Below are positions 1 through 7,426 of a stretch of DNA of 64,000 nucleotides, piece by piece. The notes below the pieces were generated by a model, which had not been told where the DNA came from, made no database searches, and saw nothing but the letters and a program-made list of their open reading frames with translations. The translations under genes were made by a program, and so were the position numbers. The stretch lies in NCBI GenBank assembly GCA_030041535.1, contig JASHNR010000061.1:1-64000 (forward strand), written 5' to 3'. The DNA comes from Nitrosopumilaceae archaeon (GTDB lineage Archaea; Thermoproteota; Nitrososphaeria; Nitrososphaerales; Nitrosopumilaceae). Within the stretch, counting starts at the first letter, position 1, and each line of letters begins with the position of its first letter.

Positions 1-39
1 CCAATCATCGATGCAAGAGAGCTGGCCTTCACAAAGTGA
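1..39 (+). CDS. Possible 3' end of an upstream gene (partial)
   Basis: Frame 1 is open from the left edge to a TGA at 37-39 and would end a protein with PIIDARELAFTK. Only 12 codons are visible, so the product cannot be named. Another frame is also open across the edge into the next gene, so this assignment is weak. Confidence 0.2.
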   Translation, partial: PIIDARELAFTK

Positions 40-66
40 CTTTGGACAAATACATTATTAAAGCGA

Positions 67-76
67 TGTTTAAATT
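67..76 (+). promoter_or_regulatory. TATA box for the eL42-eS27 operon
   Basis: GTTTAAATTA is centred about 28 bp before the ATG at 100. That spacing is typical of archaeal TATA boxes serving leaderless transcripts, so the mRNA probably starts at or next to the ATG. Confidence 0.5.
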
Positions 77-99
77 ACGGTCAGCCATCGTCTTCTTTT

Positions 100-378
100 A
101 TGAACATGCCAAAGGAGATCAGACGATACTGTCGCAAGTGTAAGAAACACACACTACAGAAGGTCTCCTTGTACAAGGCAGGAAAAAGACGAGGCTCTGC
201 AATAGGTGAAAGAAGACACGCCGAAGACAAGAAAGGATATGGCGGTCAGAAATTCCCCAAGTTGGCCAAGCCTGCAAAGACTACAAAGAAGATGACACCC
301 ATTTTCGCGTGTCCTGAATGTAAAAAGAAATGGAATGTGCCAGGAATAAGACTGAGAAAGTTGGAGTTGGTTGCATAA
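100..378 (+). CDS. rpl44e: Large ribosomal subunit protein eL42 (L44e)
   Basis: A 92-residue component of the large ribosomal subunit found in archaea and eukaryotes, where it lies near the tRNA exit site. The sequence has the family's two CxxC pairs (CRKC near residue 11 and CPEC near residue 72) that bind one zinc ion. The middle is very basic and contains the conserved GGQKFPK region. The start is supported by a TATA box at about -28. The stop codon overlaps the eS27 start (TAATG), so the two are translated as a coupled pair. Length and motifs match the family throughout. Confidence 0.96.
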   Translation: MNMPKEIRRYCRKCKKHTLQKVSLYKAGKRRGSAIGERRHAEDKKGYGGQKFPKLAKPAKTTKKMTPIFACPECKKKWNVPGIRLRKLELVA

Positions 379-575
379 TGAAAAAGGCCCAAATCCTCAT
401 CCCAAAACCAGGAAGTAGATTCCAGCGAGTCCAGTGTAAAGAATGTGGAGAGGAAAGTGTTGTTTATTCACATGTTTCTACCACAGTTGCATGCAAGGCT
501 TGTGGCAATACATTGGCTGAACCAACAGGTTCTATCGCAGAGATTAACGGTAAAGTTTTAGGCAGCGCCGAGTAG
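378..575 (+). CDS. rps27e: Small ribosomal subunit protein eS27
   Basis: A 65-residue zinc-binding small-subunit protein. It has the C4 zinc finger CxxC-x14-CxxC (CKEC and CKAC). The ATG at 378 overlaps the eL42 stop by one base. A longer in-frame reading from 330 would lie inside eL42 and extend the protein beyond the normal family length, so I reject it. The 3' end overlaps the convergent cobY gene by 18 bp, so the two genes are transcribed towards each other with no room for a separate terminator. Confidence 0.95.
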   Translation: MKKAQILIPKPGSRFQRVQCKECGEESVVYSHVSTTVACKACGNTLAEPTGSIAEINGKVLGSAE

Positions 576-1142
576 ATCGTAATCACTTTTTGTGTTAAGA
601 TTTATCGCAATACGCTTGTCATCAATTACAACATAGGATTCTCGTACATGCTCCATTCCCACAATAGCTTTTGGGTTTACAATCGATATGCCTGTAAACG
701 CACATTCATTTCCGTTGTAATTTACAAGATACTCTGGTTTTATTCCAATCAAGTCCAAGAATTTCTTGCTTACAAGAACACTTGTCCATAATTGTCTGTT
801 TTCAGAATCATTTACAATTTTTTGTATGATTTCGGAATCCAGCAATGCAAGATCACCGGACACTACAAAGACATTATCATCAAAACTTTTCAGTGCCTCA
901 TTTAGATCCTCCACATATCCTTTTCCCCTTGTTTCAACTGTTGATATACCAAGATCCTTTACAAACTTGGATGTTTTTGGAGCATTACAACTTGTAGCAC
1001 AAATTATTTTTGAGAAACATCCAGATTCTTCCAGTGCAGAAATAACATGTTGGATAATAGGTTTTCTGTATTTGAGGAGGAGTTTTTCTTGGACTGACTC
1101 CATCCTTGTACCCTTACCACCACACATTACAAGACCAATCAT
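558..1142 (-). CDS. cobY: Adenosylcobinamide-phosphate guanylyltransferase CobY
   Basis: Transfers GMP from GTP to adenosylcobinamide phosphate to give AdoCbi-GDP, the activated corrin that CobS uses. CobY is the archaeal, non-homologous replacement for bacterial CobU and has no kinase activity. The 194 residues begin with the nucleotidyltransferase signature MCGGKGTRM and carry the sugar-nucleotide-transferase style VVSGDLALLD strand (about residues 94-103). The gene is last in a five-gene operon, and its start overlaps the end of cobS by 4 bp. Its 3' end overlaps rps27e. It could only otherwise be a generic MobA-like transferase, and the operon makes CobY by far the best reading. Confidence 0.9.
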   Translation of the reverse strand: MIGLVMCGGKGTRMESVQEKLLLKYRKPIIQHVISALEESGCFSKIICATSCNAPKTSKFVKDLGISTVETRGKGYVEDLNEALKSFDDNVFVVSGDLALLDSEIIQKIVNDSENRQLWTSVLVSKKFLDLIGIKPEYLVNYNGNECAFTGISIVNPKAIVGMEHVRESYVVIDDKRIAINLNTKSDYDLLGAA

Positions 1143-1864
1143 CTTGATGCAAAAATTATCAGTGATGCAAGCCTTACAAGTTCATTGCTTGCTCCAAAGA
1201 CATCCCCTGAAACTCCCCCAAAGCTCCTGTTTGCCACAGCAAGAAGCAAGAACGACATCCCAACAGTAACACCTGTTACTATGATTCCAGTAATACCGCC
1301 TAGGATAATGGTAGGCACTATTGCCAATGTAGCTGCCGCAACCAATTTGGCCGGACTTTTCATGGATTGTGTGAATGGAGAGCTGAGCCCTTGCCATGCA
1401 GAAGATCCTCGATTTGCTTGTAGAACCATGGCAAACTTTGCCATAAGCTCGCTAACTAGTATTGCCTCAAAGAGAACAAGACCTTTCATCATGGAAATTG
1501 ACATTATCATTCCAGCAGCATAAAGAACTACAGTGACTACACCTGCAGAGCCTACTGCCGGATCCCTCATTGCTTTGAATTTCTTTTCCTTTGTTCCCTT
1601 TGCCATCATACCATCAGCAAAATCGCAGAGAGCGTCTGTATGATGTATTCCTGTAATGATTACAAGTGACCCTGTTAGAACAAGACCCACAATTAGCGGT
1701 TGAACATACAAAGATAGTCCGTAACCCGCACCACCAATCATCAGTCCAATTAATGCACCTGCAATTGGGAAAAGATACATGTTTTTTGCAACAGTGTCAA
1801 GTTCAGCACTTTTTGACGGAATAATTGTTAGAAATGAAATTACCGAGGTGATTCCTTTAAACAA
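1139..1864 (-). CDS. cobS: Adenosylcobinamide-GDP ribazoletransferase (cobalamin synthase) CobS
   Basis: An integral membrane enzyme that joins AdoCbi-GDP to alpha-ribazole (or its phosphate), the last assembly step of coenzyme B12. It has 241 residues, several hydrophobic helices, and the family's acidic motif DALCDFADGMMAKG (about residues 77-90), which binds the metal and the pyrophosphate. A late FGGVSGDVFG segment matches the conserved C-terminal region. It overlaps cobY by 4 bp and cbiB by 8 bp, so it is translationally coupled to both. The membrane location fits the neighbouring membrane enzyme CbiB. Confidence 0.93.
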   Translation of the reverse strand: MFKGITSVISFLTIIPSKSAELDTVAKNMYLFPIAGALIGLMIGGAGYGLSLYVQPLIVGLVLTGSLVIITGIHHTDALCDFADGMMAKGTKEKKFKAMRDPAVGSAGVVTVVLYAAGMIMSISMMKGLVLFEAILVSELMAKFAMVLQANRGSSAWQGLSSPFTQSMKSPAKLVAAATLAIVPTIILGGITGIIVTGVTVGMSFLLLAVANRSFGGVSGDVFGASNELVRLASLIIFASR

Positions 1865-2849
1865 GACTCCACCATCCCAAGTAAGACAAGATTACAATCA
1901 TGGGAATTGTAAACAACATAGCAAACAGAATGGTTGTAACTTTCATTATAGAAATGGCAGTCTTGAAATGTTCCTCTGTAAACTCTGTGCTTCCATCACC
2001 CAAGACATAGTGATCTAGTTTTTCAAATTTAACTCCCAGCGCACCAGCCATTGTTGCCATTGGATATCCAGCGTTTGGGCTCTCAGTCTTTGGACCGTCT
2101 CGTTTCATTACTTCAAGCGAGTGTTTCCAGTTACATCCTACAATTATGCTTGCAAGTATCATAATCAGACTTGTCAACCTGGAAGGTACAAAGTTTAGCA
2201 CCTTATCACAATTTGCCCCAAACCATCCCAAGTTTCTAAAAAGGTCAGTTTTGTATCCAATCATTGAATCTATAGTGTTTATGGTTCTATAAACAAAGGC
2301 TCCCACAAGTCCAAAAAATGCAAAGTAAAACAGAGGACCTGTGATTCCATCCACAGTATTCTCACTTATGCTCTCAAGTGTAGCAGAGATGACATGTTGT
2401 TTGTCCAGATTTTTTGTGTTTCTCTTCACAATCATTGATAGTTTTGCCCTTGCATCATCTAGATCATTTCTTGACAGAGAGTCCATGATTTGCGATGCAT
2501 GTCTTTGCATTCCCTTGACTGCAATCGTAGTCTTTAACAACAATCCAATTACAAATACAGAAGTTATCAGGACTAGAACCTTTGAGACTTCAATCAAATC
2601 AAGATGGTTAAGATACGCAAGGGTTTGATCAATGTAAAACACTAAAACAGCAACAAGCGTTGCTACAGAAACAACAAGAATCAGTCCCCCTAATTTTTCC
2701 GACACTTGATTGTTTGATCTTACCAATATGGTAAACTTTCCAATCAAGGTTCCAATCCAAACTGTTGGATGATACCTGTTTTTTGGATCGCCAAGGGCAA
2801 GATCAAGCCCCATAGCAAGTACAACCGAGAGAACAAATACCAGCATCAT
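1857..2849 (-). CDS. cbiB: Adenosylcobinamide-phosphate synthase CbiB
   Basis: Attaches the aminopropanol phosphate arm to adenosylcobyric acid, using the amine made by the upstream PLP enzyme. The 330-residue protein has several membrane helices and conserved CbiB features: GDPKNRYHPTVWIG near residue 21, SENTVDGITGPLFY near residue 160, and the late NAGYPMATMAGALGV stretch. It overlaps the short cobQ gene upstream (ATGA, 4 bp) and cobS downstream (8 bp). The gene name is also written cobD in some schemes; here cobD is kept for the threonine-phosphate decarboxylase. Confidence 0.92.
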   Translation of the reverse strand: MMLVFVLSVVLAMGLDLALGDPKNRYHPTVWIGTLIGKFTILVRSNNQVSEKLGGLILVVSVATLVAVLVFYIDQTLAYLNHLDLIEVSKVLVLITSVFVIGLLLKTTIAVKGMQRHASQIMDSLSRNDLDDARAKLSMIVKRNTKNLDKQHVISATLESISENTVDGITGPLFYFAFFGLVGAFVYRTINTIDSMIGYKTDLFRNLGWFGANCDKVLNFVPSRLTSLIMILASIIVGCNWKHSLEVMKRDGPKTESPNAGYPMATMAGALGVKFEKLDHYVLGDGSTEFTEEHFKTAISIMKVTTILFAMLFTIPMIVILSYLGWWSLV

Positions 2850-3688
2850 TTCAAAAGACCACGTATTGCTTTCATATTTAGACTTGATCTCACAACGCGA
2901 CTTAAATTCTCTATCTCCTTGTCAAGGGATTTAATATATTTTGTAGTAAATGATACTTGTTTTGGATTTGCATGCAACGAGTCCTCATCTGGGATATCAA
3001 ATTTTAAGAGCGGAATTGTTCCAAATACTGACCTGCCAGTTTTCTTCTTTAACATCATAAAGCCTGGACGTAAAATCTCAATGTCGCCTCTGAACTTGTT
3101 TATCACATATCCCTTGACAAATCTCTTGTATTCTCCCTCAAGCAGTTCCAGTGTTCCTACTATACTAGCAAATGTTCCCCCCTTATCTATATCAGATATC
3201 AAAATTACTGGTGATGAACAATACTTCGCCATTTTCATGTTAGCAATATCATACTTTTGCATGTTTATCTCTGCAGGAGAGCCTGCTCCTTCTAGAATAA
3301 CAAGATCATATCTTCCCCTTAGATGATCAAGAGATTCCTTTGCTATGTCAAGCCCCCTTGGAAGAGAGAACTTTTTGTAATATTCATCAGCATGCATTTT
3401 TTTGTAGAATTTTCCCTTGACAAAGACTTCACTCTTGTAATCTCCAAGCGGTTTTAATAGAATAGGATTCATGTGCGCAGAGATATCTGCTCTTGCTGCA
3501 ATGGCCTGAATTGCCTGAGCCCTTGAGATCTCAAAATCATCTCTTCGATAAGAATATGATGACATGTTTTGTGACTTGAATGGGGCTACCCTGTAACCTT
3601 CATCTGCAAAGATTCTACACAGTGCAGTGACAAGAGTTGTCTTGCCTGCGCCAGAAGATGTTCCTTGAATCATTAATGTTTTTGTCAT
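2846..3688 (-). CDS. cobQ: Cobyric acid synthase, N-terminal synthetase domain only (short CobQ/CbiP)
   Basis: CobQ/CbiP amidates four side chains of adenosylcobyrinate diamide. Normal enzymes are about 480-500 residues: an ATP-binding dethiobiotin-synthetase-like domain followed by a class I glutaminase domain. This one has 280 residues. It has the P-loop GTSSGAGKTT (residues 9-18), FKSQNMSSYS, EGAGSPAEIN and the SDIDKGGTFAS signature. It stops after the helix that normally links to the glutaminase, so the catalytic Cys-His-Glu half is absent. The end is not a frameshift near a leftover glutaminase: the stop is fused to the cbiB start (ATGA). Ammonia must come from a separate glutaminase or from free ammonia. 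Confidence 0.85.
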   Translation of the reverse strand: MTKTLMIQGTSSGAGKTTLVTALCRIFADEGYRVAPFKSQNMSSYSYRRDDFEISRAQAIQAIAARADISAHMNPILLKPLGDYKSEVFVKGKFYKKMHADEYYKKFSLPRGLDIAKESLDHLRGRYDLVILEGAGSPAEINMQKYDIANMKMAKYCSSPVILISDIDKGGTFASIVGTLELLEGEYKRFVKGYVINKFRGDIEILRPGFMMLKKKTGRSVFGTIPLLKFDIPDEDSLHANPKQVSFTTKYIKSLDKEIENLSRVVRSSLNMKAIRGLLK

Positions 3689-4782
3689 GGTTTTCCAAAC
3701 TCTTTGACAAGTCTTTGATTTTCACCATGAGTTCGTACTGCAATCCGAATGAACTTGCTGTCTAGCCCTCTAAAAGAGCTACAATCTCTTATCAAGATAT
3801 TTTTTCTTAACAGTTTTTTCTGCAGTTGCTTTGAGTTTATTTTTGATTTTATCAAAATAAAATTTGCGCCAGAGTCATAGCATAGAAATCCGTTAATCTT
3901 GGATATTGATCTATTCAGAAACTTGCGTTCTTTTTCAATTAATTTTCTTGTCTTTTCTAGATGCGACCTGCTAGATAACGCCCTTATCGCAATGTTTTGA
4001 GCAATGCCGCTAACATTCCAGGGAATCTTGATCTTGTTTAAAATTCCAATCATCTTCTTGCTTCCAAGTCCATATCCTACTCGCAGTCCTGCAAGCCCAA
4101 AGGATTTTGTCATAGACCTCAATATGAAGAGGTTATCAAATTCATGCAGTTTAGACACTATGCTTTCTTTTGGGTTTGAAGCAAGTTCTATAAAACACTC
4201 ATCTACAAAGACCAGGGCAGATTTGTCATGTGAGAGATCTAAGATCTTGAGCATGTTTTTTTGGCTAGTGAGAACACCAGTAGGATTGTTTGGATTGCAA
4301 ACAAAGATGCAGTGATTTTTTGAGATTGTTTTTAGAAAATTATCAATGTCTTGATTTAGGTTCATGGTCTTAAAATAAGAAACTCTAGCGCCATTCAGTT
4401 TTGCAGCCGACTCGTATTCTCCAAATGTTGGTATTGGAATTGATACATTACGCTTGTTCAAAAATGCCTTGCTAAAGTTGTAAATTATTTCGGTAGCCCC
4501 ATTACCTATTATTATCTGATTTTTTGAGATTCCAGTATATTTTTCCAAATGATCCTTTAGCCTAGTTGAATTGGAATCAGGATATACGGAAAACAAGCCA
4601 GAATTTTTTTTCAGATCATTTCTTATTGCAGGCGGAAATCCCAATGGATTGACGTTAGAGCTAAAGTCTAGTATTTTTGGATCAAATTCAAGTCCTGCAG
4701 AATAAACTCCTCCATGGGTTACGGTTTTGTGATTGGCTACATGAGGTTCTACTCGGAGTCTCACACCCTCATGATATCTCAA
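3685..4782 (-). CDS. cobD: Threonine-phosphate decarboxylase (CobD-type PLP enzyme)
   Basis: A PLP-dependent fold type I enzyme of 365 residues, related to histidinol-phosphate aminotransferase. Motifs include DFSSNVNPLGFP, GNGATEIIY, CNPNNPTG, DECF and SMTKSFGLAG, with the Schiff-base lysine at about residue 226. As first gene of a cobalamin operon it most likely decarboxylates L-threonine phosphate to (R)-1-aminopropan-2-yl phosphate for CbiB. A role in histidine synthesis (HisC) is the alternative that sequence alone does not exclude. The frame opens with a TTG at 4782; a GTG six codons later is also possible. It overlaps cobQ by 4 bp. Confidence 0.82.
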   Translation of the reverse strand: MRYHEGVRLRVEPHVANHKTVTHGGVYSAGLEFDPKILDFSSNVNPLGFPPAIRNDLKKNSGLFSVYPDSNSTRLKDHLEKYTGISKNQIIIGNGATEIIYNFSKAFLNKRNVSIPIPTFGEYESAAKLNGARVSYFKTMNLNQDIDNFLKTISKNHCIFVCNPNNPTGVLTSQKNMLKILDLSHDKSALVFVDECFIELASNPKESIVSKLHEFDNLFILRSMTKSFGLAGLRVGYGLGSKKMIGILNKIKIPWNVSGIAQNIAIRALSSRSHLEKTRKLIEKERKFLNRSISKINGFLCYDSGANFILIKSKINSKQLQKKLLRKNILIRDCSSFRGLDSKFIRIAVRTHGENQRLVKEFGKP

Positions 4783-4816
4783 GGGTATTTAGTTGTGTTT
4801 TGGATCCACTGCTAAA

Positions 4817-4830
4817 GGAATATTAATTGT
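4817..4830. promoter_or_regulatory. Shared promoter region between cobD (minus) and asd (plus)
   Basis: The 67-bp gap between the divergent genes holds AATATTAATTGT. On the plus strand it is centred about 25 bp before the asd ATG. Its reverse complement can act as a TATA box for the minus-strand cobalamin operon with a short leader. This is a pattern reading without transcript data. Confidence 0.35.
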
Positions 4831-4849
4831 ATGAGTAGAATTTTTTCGT

Positions 4850-5929
4850 ATGAAGAAACGGGTGGCTGTCATAGGCGTTACTGGAGCAGTGGGGCAGGAG
4901 TTTGTGTTGGCCCTAAACAACCATCCATGGTTTGAGGTAAAGCAGATAGCTGCATCAGAAAGGTCTGCAAAGAAAAAATTTGTCGAGGCCATAAGAGACC
5001 CAAATAGCGGCATACTGAGATGGCATCTCAGAGAACCTATTCCTGAATATGTCAAAGACATGATGATTGAATCAGTTGATGATATCAAACCAGAAAATCT
5101 CGATCTGGTTTTCAGCTCCGTTGAAAGCGAGGCTGCAAGAGACATAGAGTCAAAATTTGCACAAGACATACCTGTCATTAGCACCTCTGCAGCGTATAGA
5201 TATGAAGCAGATGTACCAATTTTGATTCCAGGAATAAATGACGATCATGTTGCACTCTTAGATCAGCAGAGAAAAAACAGAGGGTGGAAGGGATTTGTAG
5301 CACCGCTGCCAAATTGTACCACTACTGGTCTTGCGATTACAATGAAGCCACTCTTGGACAAGTTTGGCGCACAAAAAATAATCATGACCTCAATGCAAGC
5401 AATGTCTGGAGCCGGAAGGTCTCCTGGTGTTTCGGCGTTGGATATTACAGATAACATAATTCCATACATTCCAAAAGAAGAAGACAAGGTTAGACTTGAA
5501 ACAGGAAAAATTCTCGGCAAATTAGTAGATGGTAAGATAGACCCGGCCAAAATGAAAGTTAGCTGTACATGCACAAGAGTTCCTGTAATTGATGGGCATA
5601 CAGAAACTGTTTTTGTTGAAATGGGGTCTCATACTGATCCAGAGAGCGTAAGGAAGACCATGCAAGAGTTTTCAAGCAAGATAAGTGTCACTGGTCTTCC
5701 ATCTGCCCCGAAAGAATATCTCTTAGTTCATGAAGATCCGACAAGACCGCAACCAAGACTAGATCGTGAGATTAATGACGGCATGACAACAGTGGTTGGC
5801 AGAATCAGAGAGGATACAGTTTTTGATAACGGTATAAAGTATGTGTTATTCTCACATAATGAGAAGATGGGTTCTGCCAAGGGAGCTGTCTTGTTAGCTG
5901 AAATGCTATACAAGAAAGGATACATCTAG
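4850..5929 (+). CDS. asd: Aspartate-semialdehyde dehydrogenase (archaeal/yeast type)
   Basis: Reduces aspartyl phosphate to aspartate semialdehyde with NADPH, the branch point for lysine, threonine and methionine. The 359-residue protein has the Rossmann start VAVIGVTGAVGQ, the catalytic cysteine C156 in PLPNCTTTGL and the catalytic histidine H250 in IDGHTETVF. It belongs to the archaeal/fungal branch that also gave rise to the malonyl-CoA reductase of Sulfolobales. Nitrososphaerota need malonyl-CoA reductase for the 3-hydroxypropionate/4-hydroxybutyrate cycle, so a second activity is conceivable but not shown here. The gene stands alone, facing away from the cobalamin operon. Confidence 0.92.
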   Translation: MKKRVAVIGVTGAVGQEFVLALNNHPWFEVKQIAASERSAKKKFVEAIRDPNSGILRWHLREPIPEYVKDMMIESVDDIKPENLDLVFSSVESEAARDIESKFAQDIPVISTSAAYRYEADVPILIPGINDDHVALLDQQRKNRGWKGFVAPLPNCTTTGLAITMKPLLDKFGAQKIIMTSMQAMSGAGRSPGVSALDITDNIIPYIPKEEDKVRLETGKILGKLVDGKIDPAKMKVSCTCTRVPVIDGHTETVFVEMGSHTDPESVRKTMQEFSSKISVTGLPSAPKEYLLVHEDPTRPQPRLDREINDGMTTVVGRIREDTVFDNGIKYVLFSHNEKMGSAKGAVLLAEMLYKKGYI

Positions 5930-5975
5930 TCTACTACGAATTATAAAAAAATTATAATAACAAGTTTATTAAGAT

Positions 5976-5996
5976 CCATTTATTCACAATAAATGG
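5976..5996. promoter_or_regulatory. Perfect inverted repeat upstream of the Lrp gene (candidate operator)
   Basis: CCATTTATT and AATAAATGG are exact reverse complements separated by CAC. The element ends 8 bp before the Lrp ATG at 6005 and overlaps the position where the TATA box should be (TTTATT). Lrp-family regulators commonly bind dyads in their own promoters, so autoregulation is a reasonable inference. Confidence 0.5.
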
Positions 5997-6004
5997 TGTT
6001 TTGA

Positions 6005-6463
6005 ATGGCAAAAGTTGATGATTTAGATATGATAATTTTATCAGAGTTATCACAGGACGCAAACATTTCAGTTCCTCGAATCTCAAAGAAGATAAACGTA
6101 AACTCGTCCGTTGTTTACAGCAGAATCAAGAGGCTCATCAAAAGAAAGTTGATTGAGCGTTTTACCATCGTAGTAAATGACAGGGAGCTTGGTTATACTG
6201 TAAAAGCCCTAACTGGCATAAACATGGACTCTAAGATGAGAGACCACGTAATTGAGGAGCTGTTAAAGATAGCTGAAGTAAGGGAGATCTCAGAAGTAAC
6301 AGGCAGGTTTGATATCATCGTTACAATGTATGCTAAGAATCTAGATGAGATGCACAGGCTCATATCAGAGAGGGTTGGACGAATACAAGGAGTTCAGCGC
6401 TCTGAGAGCTTCATTGAGATGAAAAGGACTACAAAGCCAATGCCCTACAAGACTACTAAATAA
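6005..6463 (+). CDS. Lrp/AsnC-family transcriptional regulator
   Basis: A 152-residue feast/famine regulator. It has an N-terminal helix-turn-helix (about residues 5-55, DLDMIILSELSQDANISVPRI) and a C-terminal RAM/AsnC effector domain (about 70-140) with the REISEVTGRFDIIV strand-turn that forms dimers and binds ligand. Nothing in the sequence gives the effector. Neighbours are asd and heme o synthase, both on the same strand but with separate promoters. The exact dyad at 5976-5996 suggests it represses itself. Confidence 0.9.
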   Translation: MAKVDDLDMIILSELSQDANISVPRISKKINVNSSVVYSRIKRLIKRKLIERFTIVVNDRELGYTVKALTGINMDSKMRDHVIEELLKIAEVREISEVTGRFDIIVTMYAKNLDEMHRLISERVGRIQGVQRSESFIEMKRTTKPMPYKTTK

Positions 6464-6516
6464 TCCAATATTTTCAACCTATAAATAACAAAAAGTCTCC
6501 AAAAAGGGCAGAGAGT

Positions 6517-7425
6517 GTGCTAACAACAAAAGCTAGTTCCAGAATTAAGACGTACTATGAAGTAACCAAGCCTAAGATATGGTACCTTTTGGTCTTTACC
6601 GCAATGGGTGCAACATATACCGTTTCTAATCTATATCATATTCCAGTATCTGCCCTGACTTGGGCACTTGTAACCTTTGGTGTCATAGCAGGCTCTGCTG
6701 CAGCTAATACCCTGACAAACTACAATGACAGAGACATTGATGCCATAATGGAAAGGACAAAGGAAAGACCCATTCCAAGCAGAAGAATATATCCAGCAAA
6801 GAAGGCGTTGTATTTTGGATTAATTCTTGCAGGCATATCACTAGTTTGTGCATTTGCAATTAACATATGGGCTGGCATCTTCATGGCATTTGGTCTTGCA
6901 GACAACATTCTAGTTTATAGTAAATTTCTAAAGCGAAGAAGCAGGACAAATATTGTTTTGGGCGGATTCTCAGGAGGTGCTCCTGCAATGATTGGTTATG
7001 TGGCAGTAACAACAACTGGCATGTGGGATCTTGGATTGGTCATGGCGGGATTGGTCTTTGTCTGGATTCCAATGCACATCTGGAGTCTCACATTGCATGT
7101 CAAGGATGATTATAACAAAGTCAAAGTCCCAATGCTTACTGCAGTTGAATCTGAAAAGACATCGGTTCGAGTAATAGCTGGCACCACTTTGATGATGGTG
7201 TTGTTCAGCGTGTTACCATTTTTCATGATAGATGCTTCCGGAAAACATTTGTTCCATGCAACCTATCTTTACAGCGCAATAGCATCAGGCGCAATAATGA
7301 TAGTATTGAGCATATGGCTTCTTGTGAAACCTTCTGAGAGGGCATCTTGGACACTGTTCAAGTTCTCTAGTCCATATCTTGCAATCTTGTTTATTGCACT
7401 CATGGTAGACTCTGCTCTGAGATAG
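6517..7425 (+). CDS. ctaB: Protoheme IX farnesyltransferase (heme o synthase)
   Basis: Adds a prenyl tail to protoheme to give heme o, the precursor of heme a for the terminal oxidase. The 302-residue membrane protein of the UbiA superfamily has about eight or nine helices, the first aspartate-rich motif NDRDIDAIMERTKERP (about residues 69-84), and a second polar loop with KVKVPML. It starts at a GTG, with CTATAAATAA about 30 bp upstream as TATA box. The gene ends 1 bp from the convergent ubiD gene. Confidence 0.93.
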   Translation: MLTTKASSRIKTYYEVTKPKIWYLLVFTAMGATYTVSNLYHIPVSALTWALVTFGVIAGSAAANTLTNYNDRDIDAIMERTKERPIPSRRIYPAKKALYFGLILAGISLVCAFAINIWAGIFMAFGLADNILVYSKFLKRRSRTNIVLGGFSGGAPAMIGYVAVTTTGMWDLGLVMAGLVFVWIPMHIWSLTLHVKDDYNKVKVPMLTAVESEKTSVRVIAGTTLMMVLFSVLPFFMIDASGKHLFHATYLYSAIASGAIMIVLSIWLLVKPSERASWTLFKFSSPYLAILFIALMVDSALR

Positions 7426-7426
7426 T

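Noticed and set aside
766-1269. Long ORF on the plus strand opposite cobY and cobS
   Set aside because: It is antisense to two well-supported genes and has no recognisable domain; this is a shadow of the coding strand.
5941-5957. TTATAA-AAAAA-TTATAA inverted repeat after asd
   Set aside because: The repeat is made only of A and T and arises easily by chance; there is no T-run on the plus strand, so I do not call a terminator.
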